NCBI RefSeq assembly: GCF_000798815.1
Contig: NZ_JTLD01000004.1
Span: forward strand, 62,001 to 126,000
Source of the DNA: Alistipes sp. ZOR0009
GTDB taxonomy: Bacteria > Bacteroidota > Bacteroidia > Bacteroidales > ZOR0009
Length of the DNA stretch: 64,000 nucleotides
Direction of reading: 5' to 3'
Position numbers and translations under genes: made by a program. This document shows positions 1 to 8,521 of the stretch, in pieces (position 1 is the first letter of the stretch; each line of letters starts with the position of its first letter). The notes below the pieces were generated by a model. The model ran no database searches. It saw only the letters and a list, made by a program, of their open reading frames with translations, and was not told where the DNA came from.

Positions 1-135
1 CTCTATCATTTCATTAAAAAGGGTGCTAACCTTTTTTTCCCTACCATATCGGCCACCCCGGACTCCGCTGTAAAGGGTAGCCATTGGTGGGTAGGGTCAC
101 ATCTATCAATCCCTATGAATAACTACATATACAAA

Positions 136-151
136 ACGAATAGCCATTCGC
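136..151 (-). terminator. weak terminator after the S46 peptidase
   Basis: Short dyad (CGAAT, loop AGCC, ATTCG) just past the stop of the S46 gene; read on the minus strand it is followed by a T-rich stretch (GTTTTGTAT). The stem is only five to six pairs, so this is tentative. The remaining bases 1-135 hold no gene that I can support. Confidence 0.3.
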
Positions 152-155
152 CTAT

Positions 156-2210
156 TTATTGCAATTCTTTCACCACATTGGCAGATGGGGCAACAACCTT
201 CATAAATTCGACAACGGCCTGCATGCTTACGTTAACGGCTCTATTATACTGGGGCAGGTAGCGAACATCGCCAAGGAGCGATTCGAAATTTCCGTCGAAG
301 GCAAGACCAATAATGTTGCCGTCGGCATCGAGCACTGGGCTACCGGAGTTTCCGCCCGTAATATCGTTGGTAGAAGCAAAGCATAAGGCTTGCTTTGCCA
401 GCTTTTTATCGCTAGCAATTCTATCCAGCAGCCCCCTATCTACGTTGTAGGTTGGCTTTTTACCGTTTACGCGAGCCATATCGGCAAAGGTTGTTGCCAT
501 TGGCTTGGTAGCACCACCATAGGTGGGCGCATCGGCGGCAACACCTACGCTTAGGCGCATGGTAAAGTTGGCGTCGGGAGCGGTTTCTATGCCAGCCTTC
601 CTCCTTTCGTCCCAAAGCTTTTTAGAGTAAACGCGTACGCTATCCTGCCAAGGGTTGGCCAACCTCTTAAGCTCTACCGCAAAGTCGTAGGTTTCGTTGG
701 CAAGAATAAATATCGGATCGTTATTAAGCTGCTGCTCGGTACCGCTGGCAGCAAATGCGCTTAACCTTTTGGGCGAGGTAAAGATGCTATGCTCAAAAAC
801 GGAATCGCAGTAGCTGCGAAGGCGCTCGGAGCTTAAGGTTGCAATACGGCTGATGACGGCACTTTTAGAAAGTAAAGGAGCATGGCTTAGGTTGGCCAGC
901 TGGCTTTCGAAATGGGCTCGCTCCCTTCCAAAATCGGTAGTAGCAGCGTACTCGTCGTACCATTTCATTAGGTTGGCAATGGCCTTAGCGCGTGCAGCGG
1001 TATCCTTCCAGCTTTTGGATATTTGTCCTGCGCGCATACCGGGTATCAGCACCGAGGTTCCCTTAAACATGGTTTCGATAAGGGTAGTGTGGGTGCTAAC
1101 TATGGGGCGCATCTCAATGGCAAAGCGGTTAATCTTATCTACTAGCATCTTTTGGGTGGCCGCAAGCTTTGCTTCGTCGCCCCTTAGCATACCGTAAAGG
1201 TTGCACCTACGGTAACCCTCAAATCTCCCCTCGGAATACTTTGCAGCGTTGGCATACGAAAATATCTTTTCGCTCAAATCGCGCTCCGCGCTGGTATTTA
1301 AAGGAAGCGGATCGGCATAAAATGCTAGATGGCGGTTACGTACGGTAGCCGTTATGGAGTCGGCATTGGCAACAAAGGTCTTTACCTGCTCCGAAGTTAC
1401 ATATCGGCTGGTAGAGCCCGGATAGCCAACGGTGTAAAGGGGCATTCCCTTCTTTACCTTCTTAGCCGATAGGGCAAACCAGCTGCTAGGCACAAATGGC
1501 TTATTGTTGGCATTGTACTCTACCCCCTTACCTTCGTTGCTAGAGTAGGCTCTAAAGAGCGAGAAGTCGAGCTGGTAGCGCTCCCACTCAAAGTTGTCGG
1601 CGTTACCACCAAATCGGCCCAGCTGCATTGATGGGGCAGCCACCAAGCGAACATCGTTAAGCACCTCGTAGGCATAAAGCTTCGTTTTGCCGGTGGTTTG
1701 CTCGTTATCGATCTCGCATTCGAAGTCGGTTTTTGGGAAGTACTTCTTCTGAAGCACGGTGATAATACGCTTGGTAATAAACATGGGGTTGTTGTTGGCC
1801 AGCAGCTTGCGCAACGAGTCGGCCTCGGGGGTAACATCCACCACCTTATGTAAAATCTTAACGGACAAGCCAGGTACGGGAATCTCCTGCTCGCGGGTAT
1901 TGGCAACAAAGCCATCGCGGAGGATATTTTTGGCGTCAGCCGAGAGCTGCTTCAGGTAATCGGCGGCACAGTGGTGGTTGGTAAGGATAAGTCCGTTGCT
2001 GGAGATGAACGATCCCGTACAGCCACGTCCGAAAATTACCACCGCCTTCTGCTTCTTGAGCATGCTGCCATCAAGCAGGGCGCCAGCGCCATCGGTCTGC
2101 AGCTTTTTAATAATAGACGAAGGTATTGATTCGACAGGCCACATGCCCCCGTCGGCCTTTGAGCTGCTGGCGGCAAAAAGTACGGCAACCAGCAATGCAA
2201 TTTTTTTCAT
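156..2210 (-). CDS. S46 family dipeptidyl-peptidase, DPP7-type
   Basis: Secreted or periplasmic serine exopeptidase that removes dipeptides from peptide N-termini, feeding peptide catabolism. 684 residues, close to the usual S46 length (about 700), with an N-terminal signal peptide ending near residue 20. The chymotrypsin-like triad is visible: His80 in TNHHC, Asp215 in LDFSLFR, Ser622 in GGNSGSPV. The residue 18 positions after the catalytic Ser is Gly640. In characterised S46 enzymes Gly here accompanies hydrophobic/broad P1 preference (DPP7, DAP BII), while Arg marks the Asp/Glu-specific DPP11, so DPP7-like specificity is inferred. Transcribed alone; no TAnnTTTG box was found just upstream. 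The family assignment is firm; specificity rests on one residue. Confidence 0.95.
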   Translation of the reverse strand: MKKIALLVAVLFAASSSKADGGMWPVESIPSSIIKKLQTDGAGALLDGSMLKKQKAVVIFGRGCTGSFISSNGLILTNHHCAADYLKQLSADAKNILRDGFVANTREQEIPVPGLSVKILHKVVDVTPEADSLRKLLANNNPMFITKRIITVLQKKYFPKTDFECEIDNEQTTGKTKLYAYEVLNDVRLVAAPSMQLGRFGGNADNFEWERYQLDFSLFRAYSSNEGKGVEYNANNKPFVPSSWFALSAKKVKKGMPLYTVGYPGSTSRYVTSEQVKTFVANADSITATVRNRHLAFYADPLPLNTSAERDLSEKIFSYANAAKYSEGRFEGYRRCNLYGMLRGDEAKLAATQKMLVDKINRFAIEMRPIVSTHTTLIETMFKGTSVLIPGMRAGQISKSWKDTAARAKAIANLMKWYDEYAATTDFGRERAHFESQLANLSHAPLLSKSAVISRIATLSSERLRSYCDSVFEHSIFTSPKRLSAFAASGTEQQLNNDPIFILANETYDFAVELKRLANPWQDSVRVYSKKLWDERRKAGIETAPDANFTMRLSVGVAADAPTYGGATKPMATTFADMARVNGKKPTYNVDRGLLDRIASDKKLAKQALCFASTNDITGGNSGSPVLDADGNIIGLAFDGNFESLLGDVRYLPQYNRAVNVSMQAVVEFMKVVAPSANVVKELQ

Positions 2211-2251
2211 TGGTAAGCGAATATAGTGCTACGATTAAAGCGTGATAGAAG

Positions 2252-2286
2252 AACAAGCCTCTTCTCCAGAGAAGAAAAGGCTTGTT
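2252..2286 (-). terminator. hairpin terminator after the OB-fold-like protein gene
   Basis: Nine-pair perfect outer stem AACAAGCCT/AGGCTTGTT enclosing a further partly paired CTTCTC/GAAGAA. It lies directly downstream of the minus-strand gene ending at 2307 and upstream of the S46 gene start, so it separates the two. Confidence 0.6.
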
Positions 2287-2306
2287 TGATGATTGATTTT
2301 GAACTA

Positions 2307-2729
2307 CTACTCTACTGCGTAAGATTGGCAAAGCACATAGTATATGGTTTTGCCATCAGCCGAAGCTTTTTTATCATCGTCGCAGGCCTTTCCGCCATCA
2401 CATCCCTTGGCGGTAGCCAGCTCTAGCGCCTCTACCTTGCCAACAATGGCAATATCCTTACCTATAAGATTCTTGGCAAACTTATCCTTGCCCTCTATGT
2501 TAACCCTTACAAACCCCTTACCATCGTCGGTGGTAAGAAATAGCTTCTGAAACGAACGGGAGCAGATGTGCTTAACAACACCCTTAACAATAACCGTTTG
2601 TCCCTTATATTTTGGAGCATTGGCGTAAAACTCGTTGGCAGTAATGGTAGCGGTACCAGCCTTTTTCTGGGCGAAGATGTAGCTGCTTGCTAGCATAACG
2701 CAAAGCATCATAAGAATAATTCTCTTCAT
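2307..2729 (-). CDS. small exported OB-fold-like protein
   Basis: 140 residues with a clear signal peptide (hydrophobic residues 5-18, cleavage near FAQ at 21). The mature part reads like a bacterial OB-fold (tRNA_anti-like) domain: GQTVIVKGVVKHI, then FVRVNIEGK and GKDIAIVGKVEAL. Two cysteines bracket a Lys/Asp-rich insert near residues 109-116. Likely periplasmic; function unknown. A minus-strand -7 box (TACCTTTG) sits at 2795-2802, implying a leader of about 60 nt. No operon partner is evident. The fold is inferred from sequence pattern only. Confidence 0.75.
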   Translation of the reverse strand: MKRIILMMLCVMLASSYIFAQKKAGTATITANEFYANAPKYKGQTVIVKGVVKHICSRSFQKLFLTTDDGKGFVRVNIEGKDKFAKNLIGKDIAIVGKVEALELATAKGCDGGKACDDDKKASADGKTIYYVLCQSYAVE

Positions 2730-2911
2730 TTTGGATGAGTCGTAATTTGGTTTTTCAAAATTGGTTTAACCACCGCCCTAGCGGTAGGGTGCGACAAAGG
2801 TATAGCGCCCACAGCCCTCTAAAAATCCCCAATGAAGGGGAATAATGGCTACCACCATACCATAAATATGGGATAAGCAGCTAAGGTTGGATGGTTGGAC
2901 GCTATACGCAA

Positions 2912-2933
2912 ACCGTCCCATAAGTGGGACGGT
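2912..2933 (-). terminator. hairpin after the LuxR-type regulator
   Basis: Perfect nine-pair stem ACCGTCCCA, loop TAAG, TGGGACGGT, 45 bp beyond the stop of the LuxR-type gene. Only a short T-run follows on the minus strand, so it may be a terminator or a 3'-end stabiliser. Confidence 0.5.
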
Positions 2934-2977
2934 AGTAGGAGGGTTTTATAGAAGAATACTACTAAAGAAAATGCCAG

Positions 2978-3571
2978 CTACTGCAGCATATTCTGCATCT
3001 CTTCTGGAGCAATTAGGTTATTCAGAATGGCATAAACGGTTAACCCCGATGCCGATTTAATTCCCAGCTTCTGCGATATATTTTTACGGTGGGTAACAAC
3101 GGTATGGATGCTTATAAATAGCTCGTCAGATATCTCCTTATGCGAGTACCCCTTGGCAATAAGGTGCAGCACCTCGCGCTCGCGGTCAGACAGGTCTGTA
3201 CTTAGCTTAGCGGCTGGCACATGCTCCTTTTCCACAAGCATCTGCAGCTTTTTGGCTATCTTATCCAACGGGTCGTTTAGGTATATCAGCTCGTCGAAAA
3301 AGCTACCTATCTTTTCATCGAACATGTTGGAAACAACGCCCACCATAAGAGGCCTTTCGGAAGGAAGCTTGGCAACAATACAGCGCAGATCGTTGTAAAA
3401 TATGGTATTACAAACCATAATATCTACCTTATTACGCTCCAACCACGAGCACAGGTTCGAAGCCTCCTCGTGCTGATGGCAATGGCCTACAGAAAGACCC
3501 AAAGAAATGGCCTTACACATCCCAATGCGTATAAGCTCAGAGCTATCGAGTATAAGAACGTTGTAGGTCAT
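2978..3571 (-). CDS. LuxR/NarL-type regulator with degenerate receiver
   Basis: 197-residue transcription factor. Residues 128-185 form a LuxR-type helix-turn-helix (LSDREREVLHLIAKGYSHKE, then ISIHTVVTHRKNI). Residues 1-110 resemble a response-regulator receiver, but the acidic pocket is reduced to one Asp (LILDSS) and the position of the phospho-accepting Asp is Asn55 (IMVCNT). Classical phosphorylation is therefore unlikely; activation may depend on another ligand or on a partner. Its start codon overlaps the stop of the hemerythrin-like gene by 4 bp, so the two are translationally coupled. No histidine kinase is adjacent. Inference: regulator responding to what the di-iron partner senses. 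Confidence 0.85.
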   Translation of the reverse strand: MTYNVLILDSSELIRIGMCKAISLGLSVGHCHQHEEASNLCSWLERNKVDIMVCNTIFYNDLRCIVAKLPSERPLMVGVVSNMFDEKIGSFFDELIYLNDPLDKIAKKLQMLVEKEHVPAAKLSTDLSDREREVLHLIAKGYSHKEISDELFISIHTVVTHRKNISQKLGIKSASGLTVYAILNNLIAPEEMQNMLQ

Positions 3572-4281
3572 AACTGTATGTTCTCCTGCGTAAGCTGTTT
3601 TACCAACGGTATAAGCACAAAGTTCTCCACCTGCTGATGGAGCTGCAAATCCTCCTCTAGCTCAAAAAGATCCTTAAGTATGCGGTGGCGGTTACGCTCC
3701 TTTTCGGTGAGCGGGAAATACTTAATAAGCAAATTTTTGAGGTCCATCAGCGCCTCGGCAATGTCGTCGTGGTTTTCTTCGAACTGCTGGATAAACTGTA
3801 GCCCTTCTAGGGGGAAGCTTTTCTGCTCGTAAAGGGAGATGATAAGCGGAAAAACCTGACGATTCTCGTATCCCATGTGCTTCTCCACCTCGCGGGCGTA
3901 CTCGCTCCAAAAGCGCTCCAACAATCCGTGCCCACCATGCTCTAACGACGCCGAGAAATCCTTAATTGCGGCATCAATTTCCACAATCTTCTCCTTTAGG
4001 AAGTAGTCGTGCGAGTTGCGGAGAAAAAGTACGAGGTTAGGAAAGTATCGCCGCTCTACGGGAGAGGTAATCAAAACCTTCCCTTCGTTGTAAAGCTTAA
4101 CAAGAATACAAAAGAATCCGGGGGCAATGCCATGTTCGCGGCATACCTCCTCAACCGACAAATCTTTAAAGCCCAAACCGATGTTTAACCGCTGTAGCAC
4201 CAGCAGTAACCGGTAGTTTTTGTTGATTAAATCGGACATTTTCAGCTCCAGCAGCAGCTTATCGCTCGTTATCATACCCAT
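3568..4281 (-). CDS. hemerythrin/RIC-like di-iron protein
   Basis: 237 residues from the ATG at 4281, which is preceded by GGGGAA at good spacing; an upstream ATG at 4344 is in frame but has less support. The C-terminal half carries the full hemerythrin-like ligand pattern: His91, His135xxxGlu139, His171, His215xxxGlu219. The N-terminal part resembles the ScdA/RIC N-terminal region (DLSVEEVCREHGI). The RIC/YtfE family repairs iron-sulfur clusters after nitric oxide or oxidative damage; other hemerythrin-like proteins sense O2 or NO. The gene is followed with a 4-bp overlap by a LuxR-type regulator, favouring a sensory or stress role. A TACCTTTG -7 box lies at 4369-4376. Confidence 0.85.
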   Translation of the reverse strand: MGMITSDKLLLELKMSDLINKNYRLLLVLQRLNIGLGFKDLSVEEVCREHGIAPGFFCILVKLYNEGKVLITSPVERRYFPNLVLFLRNSHDYFLKEKIVEIDAAIKDFSASLEHGGHGLLERFWSEYAREVEKHMGYENRQVFPLIISLYEQKSFPLEGLQFIQQFEENHDDIAEALMDLKNLLIKYFPLTEKERNRHRILKDLFELEEDLQLHQQVENFVLIPLVKQLTQENIQL

Positions 4282-4446
4282 ATTGTTAGTTCCCCACCAG
4301 AATGTATGCCTACCATGCCACTTTGGATGCATGCGGTAGGACAATCCTTAGCATATATTTTATTTCTACAAAGGTAACGAACGTGGCAGGGCGTGTCCAT
4401 CCCCATTATTAGGTATATGTAGCCCATCTTTTCATGGGATAATGGG

Positions 4447-4478
4447 ATTGCCCTCCGCGACATGCCAGGATACATTTG
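4447..4478 (+). promoter_or_regulatory. Bacteroidota-type promoter for the TonB receptor operon
   Basis: TTG at 4448-4450, 20 bp, then TACATTTG at 4471-4478, matching the Bacteroidota housekeeping pattern. It ends 28 bp before the ATG at 4507 and overlaps the in-frame ATG at 4462, which argues for 4507 as the true start. Confidence 0.65.
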
Positions 4479-4506
4479 TGAACTTTTTTTAGAGATACGC
4501 ACTACC

Positions 4507-7233
4507 ATGTTTTCACGAAAGCTTTTCCTATTCCTTTTAATCGCATTTCAAGCATTGCTGGCCTACCCTCAAAATGGCATAGTAACAGGGCGAATAACCG
4601 ACCTACGCACGGGAAAACCGTTGCAGTACGCCTCCATATCGGTAAAGGATGGGGTAAAAGGTGCGGTAACAAGCAAAGATGGAACATTTCGGTTGGCACT
4701 TGAGAAGGGCGAGACGGTACTACAGTTCTCGATGTTAGGCTACGTGCCCCAAGAAAAGGTAGTTGTAGTGGGCGATAGCATAAGGCAGGTAGATGCCTTT
4801 ATGGTACAAGCCGACCTACGCATAAAAGATTTAGTGGTTACGGCAAAACGAAGCTCCGGAATAACCTCCACCTCGCGCATTGGAGAGGCGGCAATTGGGC
4901 ACCTGCAAGCTTCGTCGCTGGCTGATGTCATGCAGCTGCTACCGGGAATGCTATCGCGAGATGGATCGATAGCCAACGCACAGCAGCTTAACCTTAGGCA
5001 GATAAAAACAGACAACAACACGGCGCTGGGAACGGCCATCGTGGTAGATGGAGCCCCCATAAGCAACGATGCCAACATGCAGGTAAACAATACAGCAGGT
5101 GCTAGCGAAAAATACTCGACCGTGGCAGCTGGCGGGGTAGATGTACGAAGCATTACCACCGATAGGCTACAGGAGGTGGAGGTTATTAGAGGAATACCAT
5201 CGGCTCAGTACGGAGAGGTTACCGGTGGCATGATGATTTTGAAAAGTAAAACAGGCGAAACGCCGCTATACATCCGCATAAAATCGGAACCAGCGCTTAA
5301 GCTGGTAAGTGTAGGGAAAGGGGTTGCCCTTACAAAAGGTAGAGGGGTGGTGAACGTCGACTTCGACTATGCCCGCTCGTACTCCGACCTGCGTACGCCA
5401 TATATTGGGTACGATAGGTACACCTCGCAGCTAGGATGGGCGCGCACCTTTGCCAAAAGAGAGCTTCAGCATAAGGTTGACGCCAAGCTGGGGCTAAGCT
5501 ACTCTAGCGATGTACGAAAAAGCGACCCTGAGCTAATAACGCTGGAGGAGAAATACTCGTCGACAGAAAAAGGAATACGCCTCAACGCAGGTGGAACGCT
5601 ATCGCCCAAGGAGAAAGGAACCTGGCAGCTTACCTATAGGCTATCGGGCAGCTATGCGCACCAAGAGAGCATGGAGAAAAAGATAGTTGCCCTAAAGGGA
5701 CCTCAACCGCTAGCCCTTAGCAGGGTATCGGGCGAGTACGAGGGGATATACCTACCAAGCGAATACTATGCAAAGCTGCTGATAGATGGTAAACCGCTAA
5801 ACCTAGCGGCAAATGCATCGCTTACCAACCGCTTTAAGCTGCTTGGCCTACGCCATAAGCTGCTTACTGGGGTAGATATCCGAACCGATGCCAACCTTGG
5901 CGCCGGACAGGTATTCGACCCAACACGCCCACCGCTGGCCAATACGCTGGGAGCAACACGCCCACGAGCATACCACTCGCTTCCTTGGATGAAAAAGGGG
6001 GCGCTATTCGTAGAGGATGAGATAAACGTGAAGATGGGGCAATCGGTGCTGCAGCTACAAGGTGGAGTAAGGCTTAACACCTACCATGCGGCGGGTAAAA
6101 CATCGGCCGAGGGGACAATCTTTGTAGAGCCACGATTCAACATGCGATATCTTGCTTACGCCAACAGGGATAACGGCTGGTGCCACCTGCTAGCCGTAAG
6201 AGCAGGAGCAGGAACATCGTCTAAAACACCTACCCTGCTACATCTATATCCAGATAAAGACTACGAGGATATTGTTGAGCTAAACTACTTCTCGCAAAAC
6301 GAAGCGAAAAGGCTACTTTGGGTAAATACAATGGTAAGGGAGACAACCAACAGGAACATAAAGCCTGTAAAAACCACCAAATGGGAGGCCGGAATTGATT
6401 GGGACAACGCGCTTTTTAGCACAAACATCACCCTTTTTCACGAAGTTCAAAAAAATGGGTTTGACTTTAGGAGCACCATATTCCCCATAATCTACAAGGA
6501 GTACGACAACAGCAGCTACAATGGAAGTAACCCTGGTAAACCTAGCATTTCCGATTTTAAATGGAATCCCGACACCCTATTTACCGGCATTACCACCCCT
6601 GTAAATAGCATATACACCCTACGAAAAGGGATGGAGTACGCCCTTTCGTCGAAAAGAATCGAAGCAATAAACACCTCCATCATCGTAGATGGTGCCTTCT
6701 TTTACCAAAAGACAAGACCCGACAGCCGCACCTACAGCTACCCTGCTGGTCGTATTTTGGGAGAGCCCTACCGCTATGTTGGAATCTTTGATAAGGGCGA
6801 GGAAAGCACCTACAAGCAGCTAAACACCAACCTACGGATTGTTACCAACATCCCAGCCTATAGGTTAATCGTTTCGTGCGTTATCCAAAACGTATGGTTT
6901 AGCTCGGTACGCTACGGAAAACGTACTGGACTTCCCCGCGCCTACCTCGACTTGGCTGGCGTAGAGCATCCCTTTACCGCTGATATGGCAAACGATCCCT
7001 ACATGAGCCGTATGGTCGAAAAGTATTCGGACTACTACTTCAACGAGCGCAGGGTACCTATGATGACCGAGGTAAACCTTCGCCTAACAAAGGAATTCTG
7101 GAAAAACGCACAGGTTTCGATGCTGGTAAACCGCATTGCAGAGTACAAACCCAGCTACAAGCTTATATCTGGAACAAAAGTAAAGGTTAGCTCTATCCCC
7201 TTCTTTGGAGTAGAGCTAAAGGTGGGCATTTAG
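4507..7233 (+). CDS. TonB-dependent outer-membrane receptor
   Basis: 908 residues from the ATG at 4507, chosen because it begins the signal peptide (MFSRKLFLFLLIAFQALLA) and follows a good promoter. After the signal comes a carboxypeptidase-regulatory-like beta domain (GRITDLRTGKPLQYASISVK through ~100), a TonB-box/plug region (near 105-250, with TAIVVDGAPIS and VEVIRGIPSAQYGEVTGG), then a 22-strand type barrel ending in an aromatic-poor GVELKVGI. It imports a substrate across the outer membrane using TonB energy. It is not a SusC type because no SusD follows; instead it heads a three-gene unit with a DUF4876 lipoprotein and a second barrel protein. Substrate unknown. Confidence 0.93.
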   Translation: MFSRKLFLFLLIAFQALLAYPQNGIVTGRITDLRTGKPLQYASISVKDGVKGAVTSKDGTFRLALEKGETVLQFSMLGYVPQEKVVVVGDSIRQVDAFMVQADLRIKDLVVTAKRSSGITSTSRIGEAAIGHLQASSLADVMQLLPGMLSRDGSIANAQQLNLRQIKTDNNTALGTAIVVDGAPISNDANMQVNNTAGASEKYSTVAAGGVDVRSITTDRLQEVEVIRGIPSAQYGEVTGGMMILKSKTGETPLYIRIKSEPALKLVSVGKGVALTKGRGVVNVDFDYARSYSDLRTPYIGYDRYTSQLGWARTFAKRELQHKVDAKLGLSYSSDVRKSDPELITLEEKYSSTEKGIRLNAGGTLSPKEKGTWQLTYRLSGSYAHQESMEKKIVALKGPQPLALSRVSGEYEGIYLPSEYYAKLLIDGKPLNLAANASLTNRFKLLGLRHKLLTGVDIRTDANLGAGQVFDPTRPPLANTLGATRPRAYHSLPWMKKGALFVEDEINVKMGQSVLQLQGGVRLNTYHAAGKTSAEGTIFVEPRFNMRYLAYANRDNGWCHLLAVRAGAGTSSKTPTLLHLYPDKDYEDIVELNYFSQNEAKRLLWVNTMVRETTNRNIKPVKTTKWEAGIDWDNALFSTNITLFHEVQKNGFDFRSTIFPIIYKEYDNSSYNGSNPGKPSISDFKWNPDTLFTGITTPVNSIYTLRKGMEYALSSKRIEAINTSIIVDGAFFYQKTRPDSRTYSYPAGRILGEPYRYVGIFDKGEESTYKQLNTNLRIVTNIPAYRLIVSCVIQNVWFSSVRYGKRTGLPRAYLDLAGVEHPFTADMANDPYMSRMVEKYSDYYFNERRVPMMTEVNLRLTKEFWKNAQVSMLVNRIAEYKPSYKLISGTKVKVSSIPFFGVELKVGI

Positions 7234-7294
7234 CAATGCCCTACAACCACCAAAATAGACAACGAAACAAGTATCAATCAAACATAACACAGTC

Positions 7295-8491
7295 ATGAGA
7301 AAAACTCTCTTAGGATTATTTGCAGCGCTGGCGATCTTTTCGTCATGTAGCAAAGACGACGACTCGGTTGCAACAACCAAGCTGGCCGTTAAGGTGGAAT
7401 TCCCTACAGACTATTCGGACGCTAAGGCAGAAGGAATAGAGGTTAACCTAAAAAACGCCACCTCGGGAATAGTTTACAAGGCAAAGGTAGGAAGCAACTC
7501 GGTTGCAGAAGCAATGGTAGAATCGGGAACCTATACCATATCGGTAGAATCGAAGCAAACAGTAAAGACATCACTAGGTAGCGGCGATGCACAAAAGGAA
7601 TTTACGCAGGAGATGATTTTTAGAGGGCTTACCGAAAGTGTTTCGGTTGTCGGCAAAGAGTTCTCGGTAGCCGTTTCGCTAACACCATCGATGGCAAGCG
7701 GAGGTTTTATTATAAAGGAGGCCTACTTTGCCGGAGTAAGCACCCCGCTAAACAAGACATACTGGAAGGATCAGTACATAGAGCTATACAACAACTCGGA
7801 TAAGGAGTTTTATGCCGATGGGCTATCCATTTGCGAGGTAGATTTTACAACCACGCTGGATGTTAATCCGTGGGCCGAGCTCGTAAAAGATGGCGTAGTA
7901 GTAAACTGCATATATACCATACCCGGATCAGGGAAAGAGGTACCCGTAAAGCCAGGACAAAGCATCGTACTGGCAAATATTGCGATGGATCATCGAAAAG
8001 AAAATGCCAATAGCATAGATCTAACAAAGGCAAACTACGAGTGGTACGATAAGAGTAGTATTGATGTGGATGTTCCTGAAGTTCCCAACCTAATCCCAAA
8101 CCATGTATCGTCTAACACCCTATGGGTGCTGCATCAAAAAGGATATCGAGGCTACCTAATATTCCAGGAGGCAAAAATGGCAGATTTTATAACAGCCAAT
8201 ACCGTTAAGCGCACAGTTTCGGCAGGAAAAGATCCTTTAATAAGAGTAAAGATACCCTACGATAGGATAATTGATGGAGTGGAGCTAAGCCATCCATCAG
8301 CCTTTAAGCAAAAAGCGCTACCTGTAAGCGTAGACGCCAGCTACACCTACGTAGATGCCTCCAACTCGGGCCTATGCGTACGCCGCAAGGTGGAAAAAAG
8401 GGTAAACGGAAGGGTAGTGTATAAGGATACCAACAACTCGGCTAAAGATTTTGAGATAAATCAGAAGACAGCACCCGGAGTTAACAACTAA
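7295..8491 (+). CDS. DUF4876-type lipoprotein
   Basis: 398 residues beginning with a lipoprotein signal (AIFSSC, lipidated Cys at 18) followed by acidic residues, as in surface-exposed Bacteroidota lipoproteins. Residues 25-130 look like a beta-sandwich; residues 136-260 contain a lamin-tail-like stretch (FIIKEAYFAG, then QYIELYNNSDKEFYADG). This matches the DUF4876 proteins commonly found beside TonB receptors. It lies 61 bp after the receptor and 30 bp before a beta-barrel gene, so it probably works with them, perhaps capturing substrate at the surface. Biochemical role unknown; the DUF name is from memory of the family pattern. Confidence 0.85.
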   Translation: MRKTLLGLFAALAIFSSCSKDDDSVATTKLAVKVEFPTDYSDAKAEGIEVNLKNATSGIVYKAKVGSNSVAEAMVESGTYTISVESKQTVKTSLGSGDAQKEFTQEMIFRGLTESVSVVGKEFSVAVSLTPSMASGGFIIKEAYFAGVSTPLNKTYWKDQYIELYNNSDKEFYADGLSICEVDFTTTLDVNPWAELVKDGVVVNCIYTIPGSGKEVPVKPGQSIVLANIAMDHRKENANSIDLTKANYEWYDKSSIDVDVPEVPNLIPNHVSSNTLWVLHQKGYRGYLIFQEAKMADFITANTVKRTVSAGKDPLIRVKIPYDRIIDGVELSHPSAFKQKALPVSVDASYTYVDASNSGLCVRRKVEKRVNGRVVYKDTNNSAKDFEINQKTAPGVNN

Positions 8492-8521
8492 AACCCTTAA
8501 CAACGAAGGCAAATTATAGCT

